A stretch of 64,000 nt of DNA from Phytopseudomonas seleniipraecipitans (GTDB taxonomy: Bacteria > Pseudomonadota > Gammaproteobacteria > Pseudomonadales > Pseudomonadaceae). The stretch covers positions 954,283-1,018,282 of the forward strand of contig NZ_FNBM01000001.1 in assembly GCF_900102335.1 (NCBI RefSeq), read 5' to 3'. Both the position numbers and the translations under genes were made by a program. Below, piece after piece: positions 17,212-25,431 of this stretch (position 1 is its first letter; each line of letters begins with the position of its first letter). A model generated the notes under the pieces. The model saw only the letters and a program-made list of their open reading frames with translations, did no database searches and had not been told where the DNA came from.

Positions 17212-18060
17212 TCAGGCAAACGTACCGTCGCGAACATCGCGCAGCGCCTGCTCGATCTCTTCACGACTGTTCATCACGAACGGCCCGTACTGCACGATGG
17301 GCTCGTTCAGCGGCCTGCCGGCGAGCAGCAGCACGCGAGCGCCCACATTGCTGGCCAGCAACAGTTCACCCTGATCATCCAGACGCACCAGCCGCCCGGC
17401 TGTCACGTCGTGGCTCTCCTGCACCTGCGCATTGCCTTCATACACATAAAACAGCGCGCGGTGACCGTCAGGTAGAGCAGGGCGCAGGCTGCTGCCGGCT
17501 GGCAGGTGGATGTCGAACAACTGGGGATCGGTATGTGGCCGCTGCACGGCGCCTTTCTGATGAATATCGTCTTCGACCAACAGGCCCGCAATGACGGTTA
17601 CTTCAGCGCCGTTGGCGGTGTGCACGCGAGGTATCTGCGCTGCCGGAATGTCGTGATAATCCGGATCAGCCATTTTGTCTTTGGCCGGCAGGTTGAGCCA
17701 TAGCTGGAAGCCGCGCATGGCACCCTGTTCCTGCTCAGGCATTTCGCTGTGGATGACGCCACGTGCGGCAGTCATCCATTGCACATCGCCGCCCTGCAGC
17801 AGGCCGACATTACCCATATGGTCTTCGTGGCGCATACGCCCTTCGAGCATGTAGGTGATGGTTTCGAAGCCGCGATGAGGATGGGGCGGGAAGCCAGCGA
17901 TGTAATCGTCAGCATTGTCGGTGCTGAATTCATCGAGCATCAGAAAGGGATCGAACCGTTCGATTCCACCGCCGCCGATTACCCGATTCAGGCGCACACC
18001 GGCACCGTCGGAGGCGGGGTGGCCCGGCTGGATGGCAAGTACGCGACGTAGGTTGGTCAT
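17212..18060 (-). CDS. Pirin family protein
   Basis: The protein has 282 residues in the bicupin pirin fold. The metal ligands lie in the motif FPPHPHRGFETITYMLEG (two His), with further His and Glu in VIHSEMPEQEQG. Pirins bind Fe, and some have quercetin dioxygenase-like activity or act as redox-linked regulators. The exact role here is unknown. GGAG lies eight bases before ATG 18060. A perfect 8-bp palindrome sits just upstream (18082-18100) and may be an operator. It is convergent with the DTW gene. Confidence 0.9.
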   Translation of the reverse strand: MTNLRRVLAIQPGHPASDGAGVRLNRVIGGGGIERFDPFLMLDEFSTDNADDYIAGFPPHPHRGFETITYMLEGRMRHEDHMGNVGLLQGGDVQWMTAARGVIHSEMPEQEQGAMRGFQLWLNLPAKDKMADPDYHDIPAAQIPRVHTANGAEVTVIAGLLVEDDIHQKGAVQRPHTDPQLFDIHLPAGSSLRPALPDGHRALFYVYEGNAQVQESHDVTAGRLVRLDDQGELLLASNVGARVLLLAGRPLNEPIVQYGPFVMNSREEIEQALRDVRDGTFA

Positions 18061-18081
18061 CTTGAAGGCTCCAGGAAACGA

Positions 18082-18100
18082 CTCGCCTATGTTAGGCGAG
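18082..18100. promoter_or_regulatory. Perfect inverted repeat, probable operator of pirin
   Basis: CTCGCCTA (18082-18089) and TAGGCGAG (18093-18100) are exact inverted copies around TGT, 22 bases upstream of the pirin start. No T-run accompanies it, so it looks like a dimeric repressor or activator site and not a terminator. The regulator is not encoded next to it. Confidence 0.5.
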
Positions 18101-18143
18101 CCGATCCGAGAGATGGGTGGGAAAAAGCCGTGCTATCTATCGA

Positions 18144-18176
18144 GAAAATCGATGCCGGCGCGTTGCGTCCGGCATC
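18144..18176 (-). terminator. Terminator of the mlaA-like gene
   Basis: Read on the minus strand, GATGCCGG and CCGGCATC (18151-18158 and 18169-18176) form an 8-bp stem followed by GATTTTCTC. It begins eight bases after the stop of the mlaA-like gene. Confidence 0.75.
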
Positions 18177-18183
18177 AGTTGGC

Positions 18184-18957
18184 TTATTCGGCTATCTGCA
18201 GTTTGCGAGACTCGGTGTAGAAGAAGCGCAGCTTCTCGTACTCGAAGGGCGAGTTGATCTGGCCGTAACGGAAGTTAGTGGTTGCCCGCTGATTGACGGC
18301 GCGCAGTGCAATGATTTCCGGATGGTCCGAGCTGATTTCTGCCATGTCGAGGTAGTTGATCGCTTGTGCTGCGCCGAAATCGACGACCAGGCCGCCGGTG
18401 TCGCGCAGGTTAGACGGGCCCAGGATCGGCAACATCAGGTAAGCGCCAGACGGGGCTCCGTAATACCCCAGGGTTTGGCCGAAATCTTCCGCTTGCCTGG
18501 GCAGGCCCATCAGTGTGGCCGGGTCCCACAGCCCGACCACGCCAATGGTGGTGTTGAGCAACAGGCGCGCCGTGGTATTCAACGAGCGCTGGCCTTTGAG
18601 CTGCAGCGCGCTGTTGAGCAGGTTGGGCACATCACCCAGATTGCCGAAGAAGTTGCTCACGCCCTTCTGGACCAGGCTTGGCGTGATGTAGCGGTAACCG
18701 TCGACGACCGGCAGAAATACCCACTCGTCGAAGCGGTAGTTGAAGTGGTAAACGCGCCGGTTCCAGGACTCCAGCGGGTCGTATACCTCCAGGGCGGACA
18801 GCGTTGAGCGTTCGAACTCGCGCTGGTTAAGGCCTGGGTTGAACTTGAGGTCCTTGAGCGGCCGCTTGAAGCCGTCGTCTTCGACAGTGGTCTGAGCAGT
18901 TGCGGCGCTGCTTAGCAAAGCAGCGAACAGCGCGAGAGCAGGAAAGGACTTAGCCAC
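18184..18957 (-). CDS. mlaA: MlaA/VacJ-family outer-membrane protein lacking a lipobox
   Basis: The mature sequence follows the MlaA family: YDPLESWNRRVYHFNYRFDE, VSNFFGNLGDVPNLLNSAL, LLLNTTIGVVGLWDPAT and DFGQTLGYYG. MlaA with an outer-membrane porin removes phospholipids from the outer leaflet. The GTG start at 18957 has GGAG seven bases upstream and overlaps the hydrolase stop by eight bases. It yields 257 residues with a signal peptide ending ATA-QTT. There is no cysteine at the cleavage site, so it is apparently not lipidated, unlike E. coli MlaA. No mlaBCDEF genes are adjacent. Confidence 0.85.
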   Translation of the reverse strand: MAKSFPALALFAALLSSAATAQTTVEDDGFKRPLKDLKFNPGLNQREFERSTLSALEVYDPLESWNRRVYHFNYRFDEWVFLPVVDGYRYITPSLVQKGVSNFFGNLGDVPNLLNSALQLKGQRSLNTTARLLLNTTIGVVGLWDPATLMGLPRQAEDFGQTLGYYGAPSGAYLMLPILGPSNLRDTGGLVVDFGAAQAINYLDMAEISSDHPEIIALRAVNQRATTNFRYGQINSPFEYEKLRFFYTESRKLQIAE

Positions 18958-20248
18958 GGAAGAACTCCAACATGTCGTTGCTGTTGACGCGGTAATTGAG
19001 GTTGCCGCAGTGGCCGCCAAGCGGATAGACCGTCAGGCGATCGCCCATCGTGCGTCGCAGGAAGCCGAGGTCGCCTGGGCCGAGGATCACGTCGTCGGCA
19101 TTGTGCATGGCGGAGATTTTCGGGCTGTTCTTGAGGTAATCCTCGATGCCGTACAGGCTCACCTCGTTGACCAGCTGGCTCATGCTGCCGCCGTCATAAC
19201 GAGCCCGCCACATGGGCACCAGTTGCTCGGTCATGTAGCAGTCGAAATCACACTGCAGCGCGCGACGGAAGAAGGGTGTCAGGCTGGTGCCTTCACCGAT
19301 CGGATAGTCCACCGGAGTGATCAGCCCACGGCGATTGATCAGGTCGGATGTAAAGGCAATGTCGGCCGCCGAAAAGCGAAACGAGGTGCCGATCAGCATG
19401 GCCAGCTGCTCGTTGCTCAGCTGCTGTCTGGACTGCTGGAAGTCGTAGAGCATGGCATCGTTGATATCAACGTAGCCTTTCTGCTGGAAGTAGCGGGTCA
19501 GCTTGGCGAGGATCAATTCGTAGAATGTGGTGCGGTTGCTGATGCCCTTGACCTCGGTTTGTACCAGTCGATCCAGGTTAGTGATCGAGGTGTACAGATT
19601 GACCGGCGGGTTGAGCATCAACACGCGCTTGAAATTGAAGCTGCGGCGTGTTTCGTCCAATTGGCTGACGAAGGCTGCGTGCAGGGCGCCCAGGCTGTAA
19701 CCGGTCAGGTAATAGTCGGTGACTTGCAGTTTCGGATGCTGGGCGCGCACCGCCTGCATGGCGCGGTATAAATCCTCGGCATCGTCGCGACTTAGGCCTG
19801 GCGTGGCAAAGCGCGAGGCGGAGGTCATGAAGTCATAACTGGTCGGCGATGACAGTTGCACCACGTGATAGCCGGCACCGTAGAACAGTTTTTTCAGGTA
19901 CTCGGGCGTGGTGCTTGAATAGCGCGCGCCCGTGCCGGCAATGATGAAGATCAGCGGCGCAGCGCCTTTCTGCTCGGCCAGCCGATAGCGCATCTTGGTG
20001 ACGGCCCAGAAATTGTCCGGCAGCTGGAACTCGCGCTCCGGGCGCAGGCGAACCTGATAGTCCTTCTGATTGATATCGGCATCGTCCGGCAGCTCCGGCC
20101 GGAGTTCGGGCGGCGTGGTGGCAATGGTCGCTTCGAATGGATTGGTCAGCGGGTAACCATACGTCTGCGGGTCGATATCAGCCGCCCAAAGCGGAACACT
20201 GAGCAGTAGACCGCTAAGCAGGGCAGCGAGGCGGGGAGTGAAAGACAT
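18950..20248 (-). CDS. Exported alpha/beta-hydrolase of unknown substrate
   Basis: The protein has 432 residues. The signal peptide is SFTPRLAALLSGLLLSVPLWAA. The nucleophile elbow GYSLGALHA is clear, preceded by an FIIAGTGARY strand-loop (oxyanion region). A late DDVILGPGDLGF and HCGNLNY could supply Asp and His. The ATG at 20248 is set by AAAGGGAT upstream. Its last codons overlap the start of the mlaA-like gene, so the two are translated in a coupled way. A role in envelope lipid handling is inferred from that partner. The family has no known reaction that I can name. Confidence 0.78.
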   Translation of the reverse strand: MSFTPRLAALLSGLLLSVPLWAADIDPQTYGYPLTNPFEATIATTPPELRPELPDDADINQKDYQVRLRPEREFQLPDNFWAVTKMRYRLAEQKGAAPLIFIIAGTGARYSSTTPEYLKKLFYGAGYHVVQLSSPTSYDFMTSASRFATPGLSRDDAEDLYRAMQAVRAQHPKLQVTDYYLTGYSLGALHAAFVSQLDETRRSFNFKRVLMLNPPVNLYTSITNLDRLVQTEVKGISNRTTFYELILAKLTRYFQQKGYVDINDAMLYDFQQSRQQLSNEQLAMLIGTSFRFSAADIAFTSDLINRRGLITPVDYPIGEGTSLTPFFRRALQCDFDCYMTEQLVPMWRARYDGGSMSQLVNEVSLYGIEDYLKNSPKISAMHNADDVILGPGDLGFLRRTMGDRLTVYPLGGHCGNLNYRVNSNDMLEFFRG

Positions 20249-20525
20249 ACAAGATCCCTTTGGAGAGAGAACATTCTTTTCAGAGGTGGGCGGGGCTGCC
20301 CGTGCTTTTTCGGCATCAGCCGCGATCAGTAGGACAATTAGCAATGTGTCAAAGTGCCATGGGAATTATCGTCCTGCTAGCGCCGTGTGCTGTTGATACT
20401 GCATTTGCCTGCAAAGGTCGAGATAACGCGGCCTCGGCACTCCGGTGCAGAGCGCTATTTGTGACTTGCATCCGCCCGGCGGGAGATTATGCTGAGCGCC
20501 GTTTCCGTGCCTTCTGGAGTGCTGC

Positions 20526-20900
20526 ATGCCTCGTCGTCTGTCTGTCGTTGTGCTGGTGATCGCCGCTGTGCTGTGTGTGATTGCCAGCTATGGCCTGCGC
20601 TATCTGCTCATGGAGGGTGATCAGTGGGTAGGCCGCTGCGTTGAAGACCCGGCCGCGCTGGCCTGCCAGGTTCGCGCGACTCTGGGTTGGATGATTCATT
20701 TGCGGGTCATCGCCTGGGCCGCCCTTGGCTGCGCGGTGCTGGCATTCGTGCTGCCAGGCGTCTGGGGCTGGCGCCTGGCGGTGCCCGGGCTGCTGCTCGG
20801 CTTGCCGGCGCTTGCGCTGTACACCGCAAGCCTGGCCGTGTTCGCCGTCGTGCTGGCGCTGTTGCGACTGGTACGTGCGCCTGCCGCGGTAGCCCGTTGA
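20526..20900 (+). CDS. Small inner-membrane hypothetical protein
   Basis: The 124-residue protein has three hydrophobic segments: residues ~5-25, ~53-78 and ~84-115. There is a short Cys-containing periplasmic loop (GRCVEDPAALACQVRA) between the first two. The two cysteines could form a disulfide. ATG 20526 has TGGAG upstream. It is convergent with the GH17 gene across a strong hairpin. I do not recognise the family. Confidence 0.65.
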   Translation: MPRRLSVVVLVIAAVLCVIASYGLRYLLMEGDQWVGRCVEDPAALACQVRATLGWMIHLRVIAWAALGCAVLAFVLPGVWGWRLAVPGLLLGLPALALYTASLAVFAVVLALLRLVRAPAAVAR

Positions 20901-20904
20901 TACG

Positions 20905-20935
20905 GACCCACGCGGCGTATTGCGCAGCGTGGGTC
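20905..20935. terminator. Bidirectional hairpin between convergent genes
   Basis: GACCCACGC (20905-20913) pairs with GCGTGGGTC (20927-20935), a 9-bp GC-rich stem only five bases after one stop and nine bases from the other. It lacks T-runs but its position suits a shared terminator. Confidence 0.5.
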
Positions 20936-20943
20936 GCAAGCGC

Positions 20944-22500
20944 TTAGCGCCCCGTCGACAGTCTCAGGCTGCGCCAGAGCGCTGCGACCAGCACCGCGCT
21001 GGTTACCGCCCAGCCAATCGCTTGCAGGTTCTCCAGCGTCTCTTCATAGAGCTGCGGCACGATGCCTGCGGCAATCAATACGGCCAGCAGAGCGATTTCC
21101 CGACGCGGACCGGCAACCGGGCGCAGCAGATAGACCAGTGCCGGCAGCAGCAGCGCCGCGCTGGGGAAGCTGCGGTAGCGGGCATCGGTAACCATGGCCA
21201 GCATCATCACTGCGCCGGCGAACCCGGCGGCCACCAGCCACCAGCCTGAGCGACGCTCCAGCCAGTTGAACGCTTCGCCGCGCCAGCCTTGTGCCGTCGA
21301 TAGCGACAGCGCGGCGTGGGCCAGCACCAGCAGATTGAGCGCGAGCAGAGCGCCGGCCCACAGCCATTCACCGACATAACGGCTGGTCACCCAGGACAGT
21401 TCCGCCCATAGCCCGATGCAGGCGGCGCCCAGTGCGGCCAGCAGCGGCAGCAGCACGGCATTACGGATCGAGTTCGGGCGCCCGCCGATTAGCAGTCCAA
21501 AGGCCAAAACGCCGCTGCTGATGGCCAGCCACAGCGGCCAGTGTGGAAGGTTGGAAACCGGTCCGGCGAGTATTGATTTTTCCTGCCGATCGGCGTCGTA
21601 CAGCCCCCAGAAGCCGCCCACGGCACCTTCGCTGACGCGTTTCCAGGGTTGATCGAAGGCTTCGATCAAGTTGTAGCGCCAGCCATGCTGTTCTGCCAGG
21701 GCGACGAAGCCACGGATAAAAGTGGCCTGGTTGACCCGGCTGGGCACTGCCGTCTCACGCTGGCGGCCCTCGCTGGGCCAGCCGGTTTCGCCGATCATGA
21801 TGTCCTTGGGCGCGAACTGTTTACCGAACAGCTCGCGAACCTCGGTGACTTCATGCAGCGCGGCGTCAATGCCGGCAGGGTCGTCTTCCCAGTAGGGCAG
21901 CAGGTGGATGGTGATGAAATCCACTGCAGGGGCGACTTCCGGGTGTTTGAGCCAGAACTCCCAGACATCGGCGTAAGTGACCGGTTGGGTGATTTCCGCT
22001 TTCACCTGATTGATCAGCTCGACGAGTTGCCCGCCGGTGACTTCCTTGCGCAGCAGCGCTTCGTTGCCGACGATCACCGCGTCGACCACGTCGGGATTTT
22101 CTTTGGCGAGCTTGATCAGACCCTGGATTTCGATCGCGGTGTCATGCGGGTTGCGGCTCACCCAGGCACCGGTTATGAGCTTCAAGCCGTGCTTGCGCGC
22201 CAGATCCGGCAGCGATTCCAAACCGGTGACCGAATAGGTACGGATGCACTGGAAGCGCTCGGCCAACAGCGCCAAATCGGTATCCATCTGCTCGGGATGA
22301 ATCTGCAGCGGCAGGTCGAACGGCGACTGATCCTTGCCGAACGGCGTGTACGACGCGCATTGCAGCTTGTGCGTAGGCGTGGCGGCATCGGCCAATACAA
22401 CCGGCTTGCCAATGGTTTGCCATAGGCTGCCAAGCGCAAGAAACCCGACAATGCAGGCGCAGAGATAAGGAAGCAAAGGAAAGCGAGCAATGACGGGCAT
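20944..22500 (-). CDS. GH17 family glucan-modifying membrane enzyme
   Basis: The protein has 518 residues. Residues ~45-300 form a glycoside hydrolase 17 domain: the acid/base Glu is in VIVGNEALLR and the nucleophile Glu in MIGETGWPSEGR. One N-terminal membrane span precedes it and about seven spans follow it, ending Leu/Arg-rich. Such proteins in proteobacteria are often annotated as beta-(1,6)-glucan synthases or as beta-(1,3)-glucan transferases of cyclic or linear periplasmic glucans. The ATG at 22500 has no strong ribosome site, so the start is less sure. It stands alone, divergent from comEA. Confidence 0.82.
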   Translation of the reverse strand: MPVIARFPLLPYLCACIVGFLALGSLWQTIGKPVVLADAATPTHKLQCASYTPFGKDQSPFDLPLQIHPEQMDTDLALLAERFQCIRTYSVTGLESLPDLARKHGLKLITGAWVSRNPHDTAIEIQGLIKLAKENPDVVDAVIVGNEALLRKEVTGGQLVELINQVKAEITQPVTYADVWEFWLKHPEVAPAVDFITIHLLPYWEDDPAGIDAALHEVTEVRELFGKQFAPKDIMIGETGWPSEGRQRETAVPSRVNQATFIRGFVALAEQHGWRYNLIEAFDQPWKRVSEGAVGGFWGLYDADRQEKSILAGPVSNLPHWPLWLAISSGVLAFGLLIGGRPNSIRNAVLLPLLAALGAACIGLWAELSWVTSRYVGEWLWAGALLALNLLVLAHAALSLSTAQGWRGEAFNWLERRSGWWLVAAGFAGAVMMLAMVTDARYRSFPSAALLLPALVYLLRPVAGPRREIALLAVLIAAGIVPQLYEETLENLQAIGWAVTSAVLVAALWRSLRLSTGR

Positions 22501-22589
22501 GATCGAACACGCATGGTGAGGGAGCGCGCATCTTAGCGGCGAGCCGGGGCTTTAGATAGCGGCGGAAAAAGCGGTTACAAACCGTTTGT

Positions 22590-22617
22590 TTGACAGCCTG
22601 CGCAGGGCGACTAGTTT
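22590..22617 (+). promoter_or_regulatory. Candidate comEA promoter
   Basis: A perfect TTGACA lies at 22590-22595. The best -10 at 16 bp spacing is TAGTTT (22612-22617), which is weak. An inverted repeat CGGTT-ACA-AACCG at 22572-22584 sits just upstream of the -35. Confidence 0.35.
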
Positions 22618-22682
22618 TGATGATGCGGCGTAAGGAACACCCGCGTCGCTCACCCGAGTGGAACAACAAAGGACGTTAGCTC

Positions 22683-23006
22683 ATGTTTAAAAATACCCTG
22701 CAAGCCCTGCTGTTCACTACGCTGGCCAGCGCCTCGTTGCTAGTCAGCGCGAATGAAAGCGCAAAAACGCCTGTCGCCGAACCTGTCGCGCAACAAGTCG
22801 CTGAGCTCAACCCGATCAATCTCAATACTGCGGATGCTGAAACCCTGCAGCGTGAGCTCGCTGGCGTGGGCGCCGTCAAGGCCCAGGCAATTGTCAGCTA
22901 CCGCGACACCCATGGCGAATTCGCCTCGGTGGACGAGTTGCTTGAAGTCAAAGGTATCGGCGAGTCATTGCTTGACCGCAACCGTGACAAGTTGACGGTT
23001 CAGTAG
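22683..23006 (+). CDS. comEA: ComEA-type helix-hairpin-helix DNA-binding protein
   Basis: The protein has 107 residues. A signal peptide (about residues 1-23, ending VSA) exports it. The C-terminal ~65 residues are a double helix-hairpin-helix domain: LNPINLNTADAETLQRELAG, then GVGAVKAQAIVSYRDTHG, then LLEVKGIGESLLDRNRDKL. Soluble periplasmic ComEA binds incoming DNA during natural transformation and acts as a ratchet. AAGGA precedes ATG 22683. A terminator right after the stop separates it from the flagellar block. Confidence 0.88.
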   Translation: MFKNTLQALLFTTLASASLLVSANESAKTPVAEPVAQQVAELNPINLNTADAETLQRELAGVGAVKAQAIVSYRDTHGEFASVDELLEVKGIGESLLDRNRDKLTVQ

Positions 23007-23025
23007 CCTAAATCTGCAATGGCGC

Positions 23026-23061
23026 AGCCGCTCCACCCGCACAGGGTAGAGCGGCTTTTTT
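23026..23061 (+). terminator. Rho-independent terminator of comEA
   Basis: AGCCGCTC (23026-23033) pairs with GAGCGGCT (23049-23056), followed by TTTTT. It lies 20 bases after the comEA stop. Confidence 0.9.
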
Positions 23062-23128
23062 ACGCCAGGAGATAAGCGTTTTCATCTGACTCATCTCGGT
23101 ATCCAGCCGTTTCACCCCTTACCCCCTC

Positions 23129-23145
23129 TTGGCGCGCTTTGTGCT
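23129..23145 (+). promoter_or_regulatory. Sigma-54 promoter of the fliE operon
   Basis: TTGGCGCG-CTTT-GTGCT has the essential GG and GC spaced by 10 bases. It lies 135 bases before the fliE ATG. Pseudomonas fliE operons are known to depend on RpoN with the regulator FleR or FleQ. Confidence 0.7.
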
Positions 23146-23279
23146 CCCAGCCATGCGTGGGGCCGTAGCATCGCCAATATTCAGCCGTCACGGTCGAATC
23201 AGCTAGTTGGCACCCTTGTTGCAGTCACTCAGGCAAAGCACACGCGGCGTCAAAAAACCGCGGTCAGTGGAGGAAGGTC

Positions 23280-23609
23280 ATGAGTCAGGGTGTCGCGTTC
23301 AATCGTCTAATGCTGGAAATGCGCTCGATGCAGGCCGAGGCCATGGCGCGCAAACCGGCAGTCTCCGAAGCCCAGGAAGCCGGCGCGCCGAGCTTCTCGG
23401 ACATGCTTGGGCAGGCGGTTAACAAGGTCGGCGAAACCCAGCAGGTCTCTAGCCAGCTAGCGAGTGCCTTCGAGATGGGGCAGAGCGGCGTCGATCTGAC
23501 TGACGTAATGATTGCTTCGCAGAAGGCCAGCGTTTCCTTCCAGGCCATGACCCAGGTTCGCAACAAGATGGTTCAGGCGTACCAAGACATCATGCAAATG
23601 CCGGTTTAA
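23280..23609 (+). CDS. fliE: Flagellar hook-basal body protein FliE
   Basis: The protein has 109 residues, the normal FliE length. It joins the MS ring to the rod and is the first substrate of the flagellar export system. The C-terminal helix [31 protein letters not shown] is the conserved family signature (cut here into its recognisable parts [10 protein letters not shown] and [14 protein letters not shown]). GGAGGAAGG precedes ATG 23280. It opens the operon fliEFGHIJ under a sigma-54 promoter. Confidence 0.95.
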   Translation: MSQGVAFNRLMLEMRSMQAEAMARKPAVSEAQEAGAPSFSDMLGQAVNKVGETQQVSSQLASAFEMGQSGVDLTDVMIASQKASVSFQAMTQVRNKMVQAYQDIMQMPV

Positions 23610-23625
23610 GGGGTAGATCACGATT

Positions 23626-25431
23626 ATGGCCGAAGCACTTGCCACCACCGTACCCGTCACTTCTGCTGGCAGCGCGCCGAAGAAGCCGCTGTTCGGGCTG
23701 ACCTTTCTGGAGAATCTCTCCGACATGCCGGTGTTGCGTCAGGCTGGCCTGTTGGTCGGACTGGCCGCCAGCGTGGCGATCGGTTTCGCCGTGGTGCTGT
23801 GGTCGCAGGAGCCGGATTACAAGCCGCTGTACGGCAGCTTGAACGGTATGGACGCGACCCAGGTGATGGAAACCCTGTCGACTGCCGACATCAGCTATAC
23901 CATCGAGCCGAATTCCGGCGCGCTGCTGGTCAAGTCCGACGATCTGGCGCGTGCACGCATTCGTCTGGCCTCGGCTGGCGTGGCGCCGACCGACACCAGC
24001 ATCGGTTTCGAAATTCTCGACAGGGAGCAGGGCCTCGGTACCAGCCAGTTCATGGAGGCGACTCGCTACCGTCGTGGCCTGGAAGGCGAATTGGCGCGCA
24101 CCGTCTCGAGTCTGAACAACGTCAAGGCTGCTCGTGTGCACCTCGCGATTCCCAAAAGTTCGGTGTTCGTGCGCGACGAGCGCAAGCCCAGCGCGTCGGT
24201 ACTGGTCGAGCTGTATGCGGGTCGCAACCTTGAGCCCAGCCAAGTGATGGCCATCGTCAATCTGGTCGCCAGCAGCGTGCCGGAAATGGACAAGGGCCAG
24301 GTTACCGTCGTCGACCAGAAGGGCACTCTGCTCTCCGATCAGCAGGAAATGTCCGAGCTGAGCATGGCCGGCAAGCAATTCGATTACAGCCGCCGCATGG
24401 AGAACCTCTTTACCCAGCGCGTGCACAATATTCTGCAACCCGTGCTCGGCATGGGCCGCTACAAGGCCGAAGTGTCGGCGGACGTCGATTTCAGCGCGGT
24501 CGAGTCCACCTCGGAAACCTTCAACCCGGACCAACCGGCGCTGCGCAGCGAGCAACAGGTCAACGAACAGCGCAGCAGTGGCAGCGGCCCGCAAGGCGTG
24601 CCAGGCGCTCTGAGCAACCAGCCGCCTGGTCCTGCCGCTGCACCACAGCAAGCCGGTGGCGCCGCAGCGCCTGGTGGCCCGGTAGCGCCTGGCCAGCCAC
24701 TGGTCGATGCCAATGGTCAACAGATCATGGATCCGGCCACCGGCCTGCCGATGCTGGCGCCGTACCCGGCCGACAAGCGCGATCAGTCGACCCGCAACTT
24801 CGAGCTGGATCGCTCGGTCAGCTACACCAAGCAACAGCAAGGCCGTCTGCGTCGGCTTTCCGTCGCGGTCGTGGTGGATGACCAGATGCGTGTCGACCCC
24901 GCTACTGGTGATGTCACCCGCGTACCGTGGACCACTGACGACCTGGCGCGCTTTACCCGCCTGGTGCAGGACTCGGTCGGCTTCGATGCCAGCCGCGGCG
25001 ACAGCGTCAGCGTGATCAATACGGCGTTCAGCACCGAAGCTGCCGAAGTCATCGAAATGCCGTGGTACCAGAGCGAGCTGTTCCTGATGGCCATGAGCGG
25101 CCTCAAGTCACTGTTCCCCGCTTTGCTGATCTTCCTGCTGGTGTGGTTCGTGCTGCGTCCGGTGTTGAACAACATCACCGGTGGTGGAAAAGGCAAGGAA
25201 TTGGCACTGGCGGGTGGCGGCCGCGAAGGCGACGTGGATCTGGGCGAAATGGGCGGTCTCGATGGCCAGCTGTCATCCGATCGTGTGAGCCTTGGCGGCC
25301 CGCAAAGCATTCTCCTGCCGAGCCCGAGCGAGGGGTATGATGCACAACTGAACGCGATCAAGAGCTTGGTCGCCGAAGATCCGGGCCGTGTAGCCCAGGT
25401 CGTCAAAGACTGGATCAATGCTGATGAATGA
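23626..25431 (+). CDS. fliF: Flagellar MS-ring protein FliF
   Basis: The protein has 601 residues. Its first membrane span is near residues 40-60 (AGLLVGLAASVAIGFAVVLW). The periplasmic ring-building domains follow with the YscJ-like motif (VHLAIPKSSVFVRDERKPSA). A low-complexity Pro/Ala/Gly linker is near residues 320-365. A second span is near residues 488-508 and the C-terminal FliG-binding tail ends DWINADE. It overlaps fliG by eight bases. Confidence 0.97.
   Translation: MAEALATTVPVTSAGSAPKKPLFGLTFLENLSDMPVLRQAGLLVGLAASVAIGFAVVLWSQEPDYKPLYGSLNGMDATQVMETLSTADISYTIEPNSGALLVKSDDLARARIRLASAGVAPTDTSIGFEILDREQGLGTSQFMEATRYRRGLEGELARTVSSLNNVKAARVHLAIPKSSVFVRDERKPSASVLVELYAGRNLEPSQVMAIVNLVASSVPEMDKGQVTVVDQKGTLLSDQQEMSELSMAGKQFDYSRRMENLFTQRVHNILQPVLGMGRYKAEVSADVDFSAVESTSETFNPDQPALRSEQQVNEQRSSGSGPQGVPGALSNQPPGPAAAPQQAGGAAAPGGPVAPGQPLVDANGQQIMDPATGLPMLAPYPADKRDQSTRNFELDRSVSYTKQQQGRLRRLSVAVVVDDQMRVDPATGDVTRVPWTTDDLARFTRLVQDSVGFDASRGDSVSVINTAFSTEAAEVIEMPWYQSELFLMAMSGLKSLFPALLIFLLVWFVLRPVLNNITGGGKGKELALAGGGREGDVDLGEMGGLDGQLSSDRVSLGGPQSILLPSPSEGYDAQLNAIKSLVAEDPGRVAQVVKDWINADE

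Noticed and set aside
18130..18807. A 225-codon + strand frame opposite the mlaA-like gene
   Set aside because: It is antisense to a clear MlaA family sequence and has no independent support.
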